A model generated the notes under the pieces. The model was not told the DNA's origin. It saw only the letters and a program-made list of their open reading frames with translations, and ran no database searches. Below, piece after piece: positions 16,503 to 24,640 of a stretch of DNA of 64,000 bases. The stretch covers positions 16,854 to 80,853 of the forward strand of contig CARNVA010000007.1 of NCBI GenBank assembly GCA_949031345.1. Reading direction: 5' to 3'. The translations under genes and the position numbers were made by a program. The stretch is from an uncultured Eubacteriales bacterium. Lineage in GTDB: Bacteria; Bacillota; Clostridia; Christensenellales; UBA1242. Positions within the stretch are counted from its first letter, which is position 1; every line of letters starts with the position of its first letter.

Positions 16503-17396
16503 ATGAATATCAGTCTTGACGCCTACAAAATATTTTATACAGTCGCCTTAAATGGAAGTATTTCAAAGGGCGCTGAAGAGCTTATGATATCTCAACCTGC
16601 CGTCAGTTGGCAAATACATACACTTGAAGGACAGCTTGGGTTGCCTTTATTTATTCGCACTAAAAAAGGTGTAGTTTTGACAGAAGAGGGTAAGGTTTTG
16701 TTTGAATATATAAAACAAGGCATAGAAAGTTTTACAAATGCTGAAAACATTCTGACCAACATGAAAAATATGGATTATGGCACCATCAGAATTGGTGCAA
16801 GCACCACTGTCAGTCAACACGTGCTTATGCCATACTTAGAAAAGTTTCACAAAACCTATCCAAATATAGAAATAGATATTGTCAACACCCTCACAAAAGA
16901 CCTTGTCAGTCAGCTCAGAAAGGGAAACCTTGACCTTTTGCTTTTAAATCTGCCCTGCGAAGAGGCAAGTGACCTTAAAGTGCAAAAACTTCTTTCTGTG
17001 CACGACATTTTTGTTGGCAACAAAGATTTTTATGAAATGACGGGAGGAGAAATTGAATTAAATAAGCTGAAAGACTATCCAACCATATTCCAAAAAAGGC
17101 CATCAAACACACGCAACTTTCTTGACAACTATCTCAAAGCAAACAACACCTCCCTTCTCCCTAAAATGGAAGTAGTAAGCTATAATCTCATAATGGAGCT
17201 TGTAAAAATTGGCTTTGGAATAGGTTATGCCACTAAAGAGTTTGCCCAAAAAGAGCTTGAAAGAAGGGAATTGTTTGAGATAAATATTTCACCCGCCCTG
17301 CCTGAAAGGCATATTGGAGTTGTCACCCTTAAAAACCAAATTCCAAATTACAGCACCAAAAAACTTATTGAGCTTATGCTTAACAAAAATGCTTAA
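16503..17396 (+). CDS. LysR-family transcriptional regulator
   Basis: The 297-residue product has the LysR N-terminal winged helix-turn-helix (about 1-60; GSISKGAEELMISQPAVSWQ is the recognition part) and the effector-binding fold (about 88-290). I chose the ATG at 16503 because GGAG lies directly upstream; the in-frame ATG at 16491 overlaps that GGAG and has no site of its own. The gene is divergent from the DUF2099 gene, the classic LysR arrangement, so it probably activates that gene and represses itself. The effector is unknown. Proteins of this type often respond to small acids or amino acids. Confidence 0.93.
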   Translation: MNISLDAYKIFYTVALNGSISKGAEELMISQPAVSWQIHTLEGQLGLPLFIRTKKGVVLTEEGKVLFEYIKQGIESFTNAENILTNMKNMDYGTIRIGASTTVSQHVLMPYLEKFHKTYPNIEIDIVNTLTKDLVSQLRKGNLDLLLLNLPCEEASDLKVQKLLSVHDIFVGNKDFYEMTGGEIELNKLKDYPTIFQKRPSNTRNFLDNYLKANNTSLLPKMEVVSYNLIMELVKIGFGIGYATKEFAQKELERRELFEINISPALPERHIGVVTLKNQIPNYSTKKLIELMLNKNA

Positions 17397-17412
17397 ACTA
17401 GTTTATAAAAAC

Positions 17413-17447
17413 AAAAAAAAACATATTAGTCATCTAATATGTTTTTA
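17413..17447. terminator. bidirectional intrinsic terminator
   Basis: ACATATTAG (17421-17429) and CTAATATGT (17434-17442) are perfect nine-base arms around a four-base loop, with an A run before and a T run after. It can stop the LysR transcript and the convergent zinc-ribbon gene. Confidence 0.85.
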
Positions 17448-17505
17448 TTTATTGTCAAATGCGTTTGTTTTATTTTAATAGTTATGTTTTTACAATTCGC
17501 CTAAA

Positions 17506-17982
17506 TCAATTTCCCTTCTTTTGGGTGATTTTTGCACCACAGCTTGAACACTTGTTCTCTTTTGGATTGATCTTGCTTCCGCAATATTCACAATAAACAT
17601 CTTCTTTCTTTTGGTTAAGCTCCACCCCAGTGACTTGGGTGAATACATCGCTCAGTCTTGAGCCGATATTGCTGAGATTTGAGCCATTTGTGCTGGTTAT
17701 CGCTTTATGTGCGCTTGTCGCTGCTGCAACAATTCCAAAAACCATAAGTCCGCCACCTACTGCAAGAAACAATCCACCAATAAGCATTCCTACGCCTGAC
17801 ATTATGGTCGCATTTTTATCTACTGACGCTTCAAACCAGCCGTCTTCCATCATACCAGGCAAAGATATTCCTTTCCCACCAGTAATTCTTATTATTCCAA
17901 ATATCGCAAGCACAATCCCAATAACAATTGGGATTAAGCACAAAAGTCTGAGCGCTTTTTTATTCTTTTTCTTCTCTTCCAT
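17506..17982 (-). CDS. small membrane protein with C-terminal zinc ribbon
   Basis: The 158-residue product has two long hydrophobic segments (about residues 11-32 and 60-90, the second glycine-rich) and a C-terminal zinc ribbon. The ribbon is CEYCGSKINP followed by CSSCGAKI, two CxxC knuckles as in the common zinc-ribbon fold of Bacillota membrane proteins. The ribbon probably faces the cytoplasm. The function is unknown; such proteins are often stand-alone. The start ATG at 17982 has GGAGTG eight bases upstream. Confidence 0.7.
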   Translation of the reverse strand: MEEKKKNKKALRLLCLIPIVIGIVLAIFGIIRITGGKGISLPGMMEDGWFEASVDKNATIMSGVGMLIGGLFLAVGGGLMVFGIVAAATSAHKAITSTNGSNLSNIGSRLSDVFTQVTGVELNQKKEDVYCEYCGSKINPKENKCSSCGAKITQKKGN

Positions 17983-18028
17983 TATTCACTCCATTTAACA
18001 ATAATAAATTATTTAGATAGCTTGCAAA

Positions 18029-18598
18029 CTATTCTTTTTCGTCCTCATTACTGTATAATGTAAGACATTCTTTTTGATATTCCTTTAAATTTCCTGCCAA
18101 ACTTGTGTTTGAAAGCTCATCAAGATTGTTTGCAAAATCAAAAAGTGTTTCTGCCATGGTTTGCAGGCGAACACCCTGCCAAATCTCCTTTTTGTAAAAC
18201 TTTCCATTTTCATCTGAAGGGTTGAGCATTAAATATTGCATGCTGGCATTTGGCTTTACATTATGAAAGCTGAATTGCAATCCAGCAATATTGACCATCA
18301 TAGCCTTTTCGGCAGCGTCATAACAAAAGGTGGCGTTTTCTACATCATTGGCAATCAGCCCATCAATGCCACTGTTGACAGAAAGTTTGAAATTGTAAGA
18401 AACATCTTTGTGAGATTTTACATAAGTGTTGATAAGATTGATTGATGCAAAGTATAAAAATGCGTCAGCGGTGTTTGTGATAAACATTGTTTTTAGGTTT
18501 GCCTTTGCCCGAATATACGACTCCCTTGAAACCTCTTCTTTTTGTGTATTTTCTTTTATAATCTTTTTCAAATCCTTTATATTTTCAAGTTTAAACAC
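18029..18598 (-). CDS. unknown 189-residue protein
   Basis: The family is not recognised. The product has no signal peptide, membrane helix or cysteine cluster. It begins with a Lys-rich helical segment (1-50), has a mixed central region with a likely beta hairpin (about 68-130), and ends with an acidic tail. The start is a GTG at 18598, supported by an excellent GGAGGG six bases upstream. The gene follows 47 bases upstream of the zinc-ribbon gene on the same strand and may be cotranscribed with it. Confidence 0.6.
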   Translation of the reverse strand: MFKLENIKDLKKIIKENTQKEEVSRESYIRAKANLKTMFITNTADAFLYFASINLINTYVKSHKDVSYNFKLSVNSGIDGLIANDVENATFCYDAAEKAMMVNIAGLQFSFHNVKPNASMQYLMLNPSDENGKFYKKEIWQGVRLQTMAETLFDFANNLDELSNTSLAGNLKEYQKECLTLYSNEDEKE

Positions 18599-18763
18599 GC
18601 TTTTCCCTCCTTTGCAATACTTTTTAATATTTTAACATATGCATTTTTGATAAGTCAATACAAATTTAAATCTTATAAAATAATGCTAAAATTTGCATTT
18701 TTAAAATTTTTAATTTTTTAAACTATTTTTTCTCTTAAAATCTGCTTATTTAATAAAACAGCT

Positions 18764-19360
18764 TTATTCAAGCTCTAATCCGCTTTCTTTTTTAAACCAT
18801 TCATTAAATTCAACAAAAGGGTTTACATAGCCGTCATTTCTATTTGCACGCTCTTCATCAGTCATCTCCGCCATGGTCTTTTGGCAATTTTTAGGTATAA
18901 AAACATACCACAAATCAGACCACTTTTGATCAGTATCATTGCCACGTATTTCTGTTGACAAGGTCCCTTTTACATATCCAAAAAACTTCTTAACCTGCCT
19001 GCCGTCAAAATAGGCAAGGCATTCTTTAAAATAACACTCCCTATTGTTTACATCTTTCATTATTTCAAGCAGCCCATCAATGCCCATTTTATTTAAAAGT
19101 TCTCTTTTAGGAAATGCACCCGGAAAATCAGGCTTTCCTGGAAAGGCTGGAATATAAAATCCTGCATCAAGAGAAATGCAAGGTTTTTTCACCCTTTCAT
19201 AAGCCTGTCTCACTTTATATTCTGCAATATATTCTATATCATTGACTTCTGGTTCTGCAATGTCATATTCAAAGTGTTTAAGTTCGATATTTTTTTCTAT
19301 ATGCTTCTTCGCTGAGGCCACCTTGCCCATATTTGATGTTACAAATATAATTTCTTTCAT
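18764..19360 (-). CDS. HAM1/RdgB-like non-canonical purine NTP pyrophosphatase
   Basis: The 198-residue product begins MKEIIFVTSNMGKVASAKK, the TSNxGK nucleotide-binding start of the HAM1 (RdgB) family. It continues with SLDAGFYIPAFPGKPDFPGA, matching the acidic, Gly-Pro-rich active-site region. Such enzymes hydrolyse ITP, dITP and XTP to the monophosphate and so keep deaminated purines out of DNA and RNA. The middle differs from typical RdgB, so the exact substrate is uncertain. I prefer the ATG at 19360 (GGAGAG before it) to the GTG four codons upstream. It is the last gene of a three-gene run. Confidence 0.82.
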   Translation of the reverse strand: MKEIIFVTSNMGKVASAKKHIEKNIELKHFEYDIAEPEVNDIEYIAEYKVRQAYERVKKPCISLDAGFYIPAFPGKPDFPGAFPKRELLNKMGIDGLLEIMKDVNNRECYFKECLAYFDGRQVKKFFGYVKGTLSTEIRGNDTDQKWSDLWYVFIPKNCQKTMAEMTDEERANRNDGYVNPFVEFNEWFKKESGLELE

Positions 19361-19376
19361 AAATCTCTCCACTTCT

Positions 19377-20057
19377 CTATTTCTTTTCGCCGCTCCAAAT
19401 TCCTAAAAACTCTTTCCGCCATAACAGTTTTAAATTTGCAAGCCCAGAGTTTTCAAGCAGTTTGAAATTATCTTCAAGCGTTTCAGGTTCATCTTCTTCA
19501 TCCAGCAAGTTCAGCCATTCTTCAGTCTCTTTTTCATTATAAGTCTTTCTAAGCCACTGTCTTTGAAACTGCTGAAATTGTCTGCATTCATTTTCATCAT
19601 TGCCCTTAATCAAATCGCAGGTGATATATTGCCCGCCCTTCTTTAAATGTTTTGCCACATTTTTAAGAGCAACAAGTTTATTTTCCTGTCCATGTATGTT
19701 GTGCACGCCAAAGCTTGTAATCACAAGGTCAAACTGCTCAAGCCCTTCCATGCCTTTTTCATCACAAATGTCACAGACTAGATAGGAAAAATCATAAGCT
19801 TTCATTCGCTCCTTTGCAATTGCAAGCATCCCAGTAGAAAAATCCACTCCAAAAAATTTTGCTTTTGGAAATCTTTTCGCAACCTTTTCTGTCAAAATTG
19901 CTGTTCCACAACAAATATCTAAAATTTTAATATCTTGTTTTTCAATCAAAATATTTTCAACAAGATTGTCAAGTGCCTCATCAAAATATATATTTACAGC
20001 CCTGCTTGTAAAGTCATATTCTTCAGCTTCATTATCAAAAGTTGATTTTATATCCAT
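19377..20057 (-). CDS. class I SAM-dependent methyltransferase
   Basis: The 226-residue product has the methyltransferase-11/25 layout: motif I KILDICCGT at about 44-52, the acidic loop GVDFS at 70-74, and a post-motif segment FDLVITSFGVHNI. It transfers methyl from S-adenosylmethionine; the acceptor cannot be told, but a small molecule is likely. It has an AAGGAG site before the ATG and lies 16 bases upstream of the pyrophosphatase start and 30 bases downstream of the peptidase-like gene, so the three genes look like one operon. Confidence 0.88.
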   Translation of the reverse strand: MDIKSTFDNEAEEYDFTSRAVNIYFDEALDNLVENILIEKQDIKILDICCGTAILTEKVAKRFPKAKFFGVDFSTGMLAIAKERMKAYDFSYLVCDICDEKGMEGLEQFDLVITSFGVHNIHGQENKLVALKNVAKHLKKGGQYITCDLIKGNDENECRQFQQFQRQWLRKTYNEKETEEWLNLLDEEDEPETLEDNFKLLENSGLANLKLLWRKEFLGIWSGEKK

Positions 20058-20087
20058 TGATTTCTCCTTATTTGTGTTTTATTCTTT

Positions 20088-20636
20088 TTACATATTTTTT
20101 ATAATGTTTAATATATCTGAAAAGCCCTTCACCATCTTGTCAAAAGAAAAGAAATTTTTCATTTGAGGAAGGTGCAAAAATATTATTTTTGGATAGGCCT
20201 GTACATTTTCAAGTTTTGACAAAGCAAAACTATATATATGGTTGCAATATGAATTGCCTGCTTTTTTTGAAAGAACGAAATCTATATTGCAGCCAAAAAG
20301 CAGCTTTTGCAGCCAAACATAATCAAAATTGGTTTGCAATTCTCTTATTTCTCTTTCATTTTCAATCGCCAACTGACTTATATTTTTTTCATCTTTTAAA
20401 CAATCGTCAATGCCCTTTCTAGCCACAAGCTCTATGGAGATTTTGTCTTTTAAAAGAGGTTTTTGTCCAAGCAGTATTATACAACCAAACTCATCAGCTT
20501 TTATTGCCCGCTCTAGTTGCAAGCACGACTTTTCTTTGTCATTGTCAAGATAAAGTTTGAAATCTGGAGTAAGTTCATCCAAAAACAGCTTGCTTGAATT
20601 AGTTTTTCCCTTAAATGCAGCAACCAATGTTTTCAT
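20088..20636 (-). CDS. divergent pyroglutamyl-peptidase I-like protein (family C15)
   Basis: The 182-residue product resembles pyroglutamyl peptidase I. ISIELVARKG matches the ERVAIN region of the family (Glu69 here), GNSYCNHIYSFAL matches the catalytic cysteine region AGTYVCN (Cys131), and IIFLHLPQM matches the FIHVPF region (His155). The order and spacing of Glu, Cys and His fit the known catalytic triad, but the rest is divergent and the first Gly-rich loop is poor. It may remove N-terminal pyroglutamate from peptides. The ATG has no ribosome binding site, and a -10-like TATTAT ends six bases before it, suggesting a leaderless message. Confidence 0.65.
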   Translation of the reverse strand: MKTLVAAFKGKTNSSKLFLDELTPDFKLYLDNDKEKSCLQLERAIKADEFGCIILLGQKPLLKDKISIELVARKGIDDCLKDEKNISQLAIENEREIRELQTNFDYVWLQKLLFGCNIDFVLSKKAGNSYCNHIYSFALSKLENVQAYPKIIFLHLPQMKNFFSFDKMVKGFSDILNIIKNM

Positions 20637-20765
20637 ATTTACATAATAACATATTTTAATAAATTTTTAAACAATTTACCTAAACTTTATCAATCAAATA
20701 TTTCATTTGGATAAATTTAAAATGATTTAATATCAAAAACTATATAAAACATATTTCAAGGCAAG

Positions 20766-20793
20766 AAAAAAGCAGAGAACATTCTCCGCTTTT
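20766..20793 (-). terminator. intrinsic terminator of the AAA+ gene
   Basis: GCGGAGAA (20789-20782) and TTCTCTGC (20779-20772) form an eight-base-pair stem (one G-T) with a two-base gap and a T run on the minus strand. The rest of 20637-20765 is AT-rich and featureless. Confidence 0.8.
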
Positions 20794-20797
20794 ATGT

Positions 20798-22903
20798 TTA
20801 AGCATCAATATTTTCAAGATCTTCCTCATCTTCCATCTCTTGAAGGAACAATGCATGTTCATCACTTTGTTGAGACCAAATAAGATCATAGTTTGCAAGA
20901 TTTTCTTCACCAAGATTGTCCTTAATGAATTTTCTTACAGCTTTCAACTGATTTGCATCAGCCCATCTAAGTGAAAGCATAAGAGCATACTTTGAGTTTG
21001 CATCTTTTGGAAGTTTGCCTATATCATAAGTCCCCTTAACAATGCTGTCAATTGAAATTGGAGGAATTTTTACAAACGCCAAGAAGTCTCTTGCAAGAGC
21101 GTCGCCAACTTTATTTTTGATAAGGTTGTAATCAAATTCACCATGACCGGCAAATAAAATATCAGAAACTTGTTCCCAAGAACGAGGGTCAACAGCATGT
21201 TCTGGTGGCTCTTCACTGTCATAAGGAGTGCAAAGTGCCTTAATGCCTTTTGCTGCAATGAAAGACAAAACTGCTGGATGGACTTTTGGTCTATTTGGGA
21301 ATTTTTTATGTGGTTGACCACCCCATTGCAAGAAGCTTTTTACATCAGGCTCCAAATAAATATGAGCATAAAATCTTCTGAAAAGTGGCTCTGGCATATT
21401 GTAAGCCGCTGATGACTCTTTTGGATTATTTCCTGTTGAAACGATTACGCAGTTGTCTGGAAGTCTGCCCTCTTTGCCATTGATTGAACGCTCAAGGACA
21501 ATGTCATAAACCAAGCTTTGCTCATTTTCTTTTACATTTGTAAGCTCGTCGATAAGAAGAACATGGTTTTTCTTAGGCTCTCTCTTACAGATATCCCAAA
21601 TTTGAGTAAACCATGTAGGCTCTATCCAAGAAGAAACTCCATTTTCATAAGCAGTCTTTCCAATAATTTCTTCAGGCAAAATTCCGTTTCTGAGTCTTAT
21701 CATAACGAAATCTGGGTCTAATTCTTGAACGCGTCTTGTTTTACCAACACCGCTTGGACCATGAAGCATGAAAGATTGACCTTTTTCAATATAGAAAGCA
21801 AGCTGTTCATCAACAGTTTTTGGTTTTGTGCTGATTTTAATGCCATAAGGATTGACTTCTTTTGTTTCTACAAGCTCAGTTTCATCTTTGAAAACGATAT
21901 GTTTGAATGACGCTTTGCTCTTTTCACCTGAGAAGTCAATGTTTGTTGAAGCCTTATTGTCTTTTTCACCATTTCCGTTGTCAATTACAGAACGAAGGTT
22001 TGTTCCGTTTAACATACTTCTGATATAAGAGTTTTGCCAAAGAATACCGTTGCTATCATTTTTGTCTATATAGAAAGGAAGTCCACCAATAAGCCCCTCT
22101 TCACTGCGCAAGAGCACTGTGTCGCCTTTGTCAAAAGCGTTTGGATTTAAGCTTGTGCTGTCCCAATTGACAACAACCCATTTAATAGGCTCTACTTTAA
22201 ACCAATACGCCTTGCCATCTTCACAAGTTGTGCGATCTGCAAAGAAATTCATATTCTTAGCGCTTTTTGACTCAGCAACCACGCGGACATATCTTTCGCC
22301 TTCATAAACATATTCGTAATCTTTTTCTTCATCTTTCCATGATTTGCCATCCGCGGCTGTCGTTGACCCCATATAATAAGCAGAAGGTTTTGGGCTTTCA
22401 GTTTGAAAGAAAAACTCAAGTCTTTCAGCAAGCGCATCACTCACTTTAGATTGTGGATATTGCATATCTGGAAAAACAACAGTTTGATATATACCATTGT
22501 GTTTTAATACAGCGCCTGCATTTTTAAGGTCTTTAACTGACACCTGAAAAGCAGGTGCAACAACTAAGCTTGTAACATTCTGGTCGCTATGTGATAAATG
22601 GCCTTCTGCGTCAACTACTTTTACCGCTCTCTTAGCCTGGTTGAAGCCACCGATTGTGCCTTTAATATAATAATCACTTGTCCAGTATACAGTACCATAT
22701 TTACCATTCGAACATACACAGTTTGGGTTTGTTCTTGCTTGGTTTGCAACGGCATAGTCTGAGGCGGAAATCTGTTTCAATACACCTTGCATATTTGTAA
22801 CTTGTTCAGCAGATAAAACGAAAAATTCATCCTTAGTATTTACAGTTGATTGTTTAAATACCTGCTGTGAGGTCATAATTGACTTTTTAATACTTTTTGC
22901 CAT
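20798..22903 (-). CDS. MoxR-like AAA+ ATPase fused to a permuted DUF6273-like region
   Basis: The 701-residue product has an AAA+ module at about 360-560: Walker A GPSGVGKT at 382-389, Walker B VLLIDEL at 448-454, sensor STGN at 489-492 and arginines near 509-510. This resembles the MoxR / AAA_5 group, which remodels partner proteins, often with VWA proteins. The N-terminal half (about 60-300) looks like DUF6273 in swapped order. A tail-like part (YWTSD, then KVVDAEGHLSHS and VVAPAFQV) comes first, and the head-like part (IKWVVVNWDS, VLLRS, LWQNSYIRSMLNG) comes second. No VWA gene is adjacent. It has its own promoter and terminator, and AGGAG before the ATG. Confidence 0.8.
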   Translation of the reverse strand: MAKSIKKSIMTSQQVFKQSTVNTKDEFFVLSAEQVTNMQGVLKQISASDYAVANQARTNPNCVCSNGKYGTVYWTSDYYIKGTIGGFNQAKRAVKVVDAEGHLSHSDQNVTSLVVAPAFQVSVKDLKNAGAVLKHNGIYQTVVFPDMQYPQSKVSDALAERLEFFFQTESPKPSAYYMGSTTAADGKSWKDEEKDYEYVYEGERYVRVVAESKSAKNMNFFADRTTCEDGKAYWFKVEPIKWVVVNWDSTSLNPNAFDKGDTVLLRSEEGLIGGLPFYIDKNDSNGILWQNSYIRSMLNGTNLRSVIDNGNGEKDNKASTNIDFSGEKSKASFKHIVFKDETELVETKEVNPYGIKISTKPKTVDEQLAFYIEKGQSFMLHGPSGVGKTRRVQELDPDFVMIRLRNGILPEEIIGKTAYENGVSSWIEPTWFTQIWDICKREPKKNHVLLIDELTNVKENEQSLVYDIVLERSINGKEGRLPDNCVIVSTGNNPKESSAAYNMPEPLFRRFYAHIYLEPDVKSFLQWGGQPHKKFPNRPKVHPAVLSFIAAKGIKALCTPYDSEEPPEHAVDPRSWEQVSDILFAGHGEFDYNLIKNKVGDALARDFLAFVKIPPISIDSIVKGTYDIGKLPKDANSKYALMLSLRWADANQLKAVRKFIKDNLGEENLANYDLIWSQQSDEHALFLQEMEDEEDLENIDA

Positions 22904-22914
22904 AATAATCTCCT

Positions 22915-22949
22915 GTGCTAATTATAGCACAACTTTTTTTAGATTTCAA
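22915..22949 (-). promoter_or_regulatory. promoter of the AAA+ gene with palindrome over the -10
   Basis: TTGAAA (22949-22944), 17 bases and TATAAT (22926-22921) on the minus strand. The -10 lies in a perfect 16-base palindrome, GTGCTAATTATAGCAC (22915-22930). The TGC before TATAAT also makes it an extended -10, so the palindrome may be an operator or a by-product of this promoter form. Confidence 0.75.
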
Positions 22950-23056
22950 GATATTTGGTAAAAATAATATAATATTAAAAAACACAAAACATCATTATTC
23001 TGCTTGTTTTTTTCAAGCATTTTGTTGCATTATTCATTGATTTTTTTTCTTTAATC

Positions 23057-23085
23057 TTGAATTTTTTGGATGCTTATGCTATAAT
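23057..23085 (+). promoter_or_regulatory. promoter of the HAD phosphatase gene
   Basis: TTGAAT (23057-23062), 17 bases and TATAAT (23080-23085) with a TGC extended -10, about 40 bases before the start codon. It points away from the AAA+ promoter. Confidence 0.8.
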
Positions 23086-23124
23086 CAACAATAAGAATAA
23101 TCATATTTTTTACAAGGGGAAAAA

Positions 23125-23814
23125 ATGAAGGCAATAATTTTCGATTTTGATGGCACTATTACTTATAAAAGCAAAAATATCTGGGACTGGATTTGGACAA
23201 ATCTTGGCTTTGACTTATCTGAGGGCTCTGAATATGACATTCTCGAAAAACGCTATGCCAGTGGCGAAATTTCCTATCAAAAATGGTGTGACATAACCTG
23301 TGACATGTTTCGCGAAAAGGGCTTGAGCAAGCAGATTGTAAAAAGTGCAACCTCTGACACTAAGGTGATAAATGGTTTTGCCCAAACAATAAAAAAGCTT
23401 AAAGAAAAAGGGATAAAGTTATACATAGTCAGTGGAAGCGTGCTTGAATGCATTGAAAATGTGCTGGGTGAAAACAAAGATTATTTTGACTTTATCGCAG
23501 CAAACCATTTTGTATTTGATAAGTCTGGACTTATTTCTCGCATTGACGCAACCAAATATGACTATGAAGGAAAGGCTGTCTTTGCCAAAAAAGTCATCAA
23601 AAAACTTGGTATAAAACCTCAAGATGTTTACTTTGTAGGCAATGGCGACAATGATGAATGGGTGTATCAAACAGGTTGCAAAACACTTTGCATAAATCCA
23701 GACGGTGCAGATTTCGCAAATAAAGAAAAATGGACAGGCTGCATCGAACATACTGACAACTTTGAAGACATTCTCTCATTTATTCTTGACTCTTCAATCG
23801 AAAATGAAAAATAA
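23125..23814 (+). CDS. HAD-superfamily phosphatase, SerB-like subclass
   Basis: The 229-residue product has all four HAD motifs: the nucleophile DFDGT with Asp7 and Asp9, the Ser in VSGS (Ser103), Lys150, and the acidic loop GNGDND at 172-177. The helical cap between motifs I and II and the WCD region resemble the phosphoserine phosphatase-like (subclass IB) branch. It would hydrolyse a small phosphomonoester in the cytoplasm; the substrate is unknown. It is a single gene with its own promoter, GGGG ribosome binding site and terminator. Confidence 0.85.
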   Translation: MKAIIFDFDGTITYKSKNIWDWIWTNLGFDLSEGSEYDILEKRYASGEISYQKWCDITCDMFREKGLSKQIVKSATSDTKVINGFAQTIKKLKEKGIKLYIVSGSVLECIENVLGENKDYFDFIAANHFVFDKSGLISRIDATKYDYEGKAVFAKKVIKKLGIKPQDVYFVGNGDNDEWVYQTGCKTLCINPDGADFANKEKWTGCIEHTDNFEDILSFILDSSIENEK

Positions 23815-23815
23815 C

Positions 23816-23848
23816 AAAAAAAAGTGGACACTACCCCACTTTTTATTT
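23816..23848. terminator. bidirectional intrinsic terminator
   Basis: AAAAAGTGG and CCACTTTTT form a nine-base-pair stem around an eight-base loop, with A and T runs on the two sides. It ends the HAD gene and could serve the convergent HD gene. The core AAGTGGACACT is shared with the terminator at 2704-2733. Confidence 0.85.
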
Positions 23849-23955
23849 TTTTCTTTAATATTCGATAACCAGCAAACACATATTATAAATCAATTAAACC
23901 AAAATTTATTTAGGTTGAAATAAAACTTGTTAATCATGCCAATGTAAAAATCATT

Positions 23956-24555
23956 TTAATCTAAATCATTAAAATTATTTTTGCCTTTGTCATTAAAGCT
24001 GTCAGAAGAATCCTCTTTTTCTAAAAATACTTGACGGAAATATTTTGTAAGCTCTTTATACATTTGCGTATGTTTTAATGGGCTGAATATCTTGATTGAA
24101 TGATAGTAGTGCTGAGCAATATTATCTTTTGTTGAATTGAAATTGTTCCAAATTTCCCTTCCCATATATTTCAAATCAAAATAAAGCGACCTCAAATTTG
24201 AAAGGCAATCGGCACATTTAATCATTTTTGCCTCAATTGGCCCATTTGCCAGCCTTTTTGCATGTTCTTCTTTTCGCTCGACATAAGGCAAGCTTTTAAT
24301 CTCGCTGACATAACTTACTAAGGTGGCAACCTTCTTTCCAAAAAGCCCCTCAATTTCTGCAAGGCTGGTGCCTGTGTCTTCAACTGTGTCATGAAGTATT
24401 CCCCCAATCAGCGTCTCCTCATCAGCACCATTCTCTCTTAAAATTTGCATAACCTCATAAATATGCACAATATATGGGAAAGGCGCAACCTTTCTTTTTT
24501 GTCTTGCGTGCCTCTCACTTGCAAATATAATCGCTTCATTAAATTTTTCCGTCAT
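23956..24555 (-). CDS. small HD-domain (p)ppGpp hydrolase-like protein
   Basis: The 199-residue product matches the hydrolase half of RelA/SpoT proteins. HARQKRK and FPYIVHIYEV (His31) are followed by GGILHDTVEDT (His55, Asp56) and IKCADCLSNLRS (Asp116). These are the metal-binding HD residues and the hydrolase ED motif. No synthetase domain follows, so it is a single-domain hydrolase of the SAH/MESH1 type and may break down (p)ppGpp or a related nucleotide. I prefer the ATG at 24555, with AAGGAG upstream, over an in-frame start eleven codons earlier. A TATAAT with TGTGC before it (24583-24578) is a likely extended -10. It is divergent from a LysR gene. Confidence 0.82.
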   Translation of the reverse strand: MTEKFNEAIIFASERHARQKRKVAPFPYIVHIYEVMQILRENGADEETLIGGILHDTVEDTGTSLAEIEGLFGKKVATLVSYVSEIKSLPYVERKEEHAKRLANGPIEAKMIKCADCLSNLRSLYFDLKYMGREIWNNFNSTKDNIAQHYYHSIKIFSPLKHTQMYKELTKYFRQVFLEKEDSSDSFNDKGKNNFNDLD

Positions 24556-24640
24556 ATCTTTCTCCTTTATACTTGCATTATAGCACACAATGTGGTATAA
24601 GTAAAATATATATTTTTAATGATAATCATAAGAGGTAGTT
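24556..24640. promoter_or_regulatory. divergent control region between the HD and LysR genes
   Basis: The region holds the extended -10 TGCTATAAT of the HD gene and a perfect 14-base AT palindrome, AAAATATATATTTT (about 24604-24617), between the two start codons. This position suits LysR binding. A similar AT dyad lies beside the other LysR gene at 16.4 kb. Confidence 0.45.

Noticed and set aside
24556..24588. Upstream start for the HD protein at 24588
   Set aside because: The extra residues overlap the extended -10 TATAAT, and a strong AAGGAG supports the ATG at 24555.
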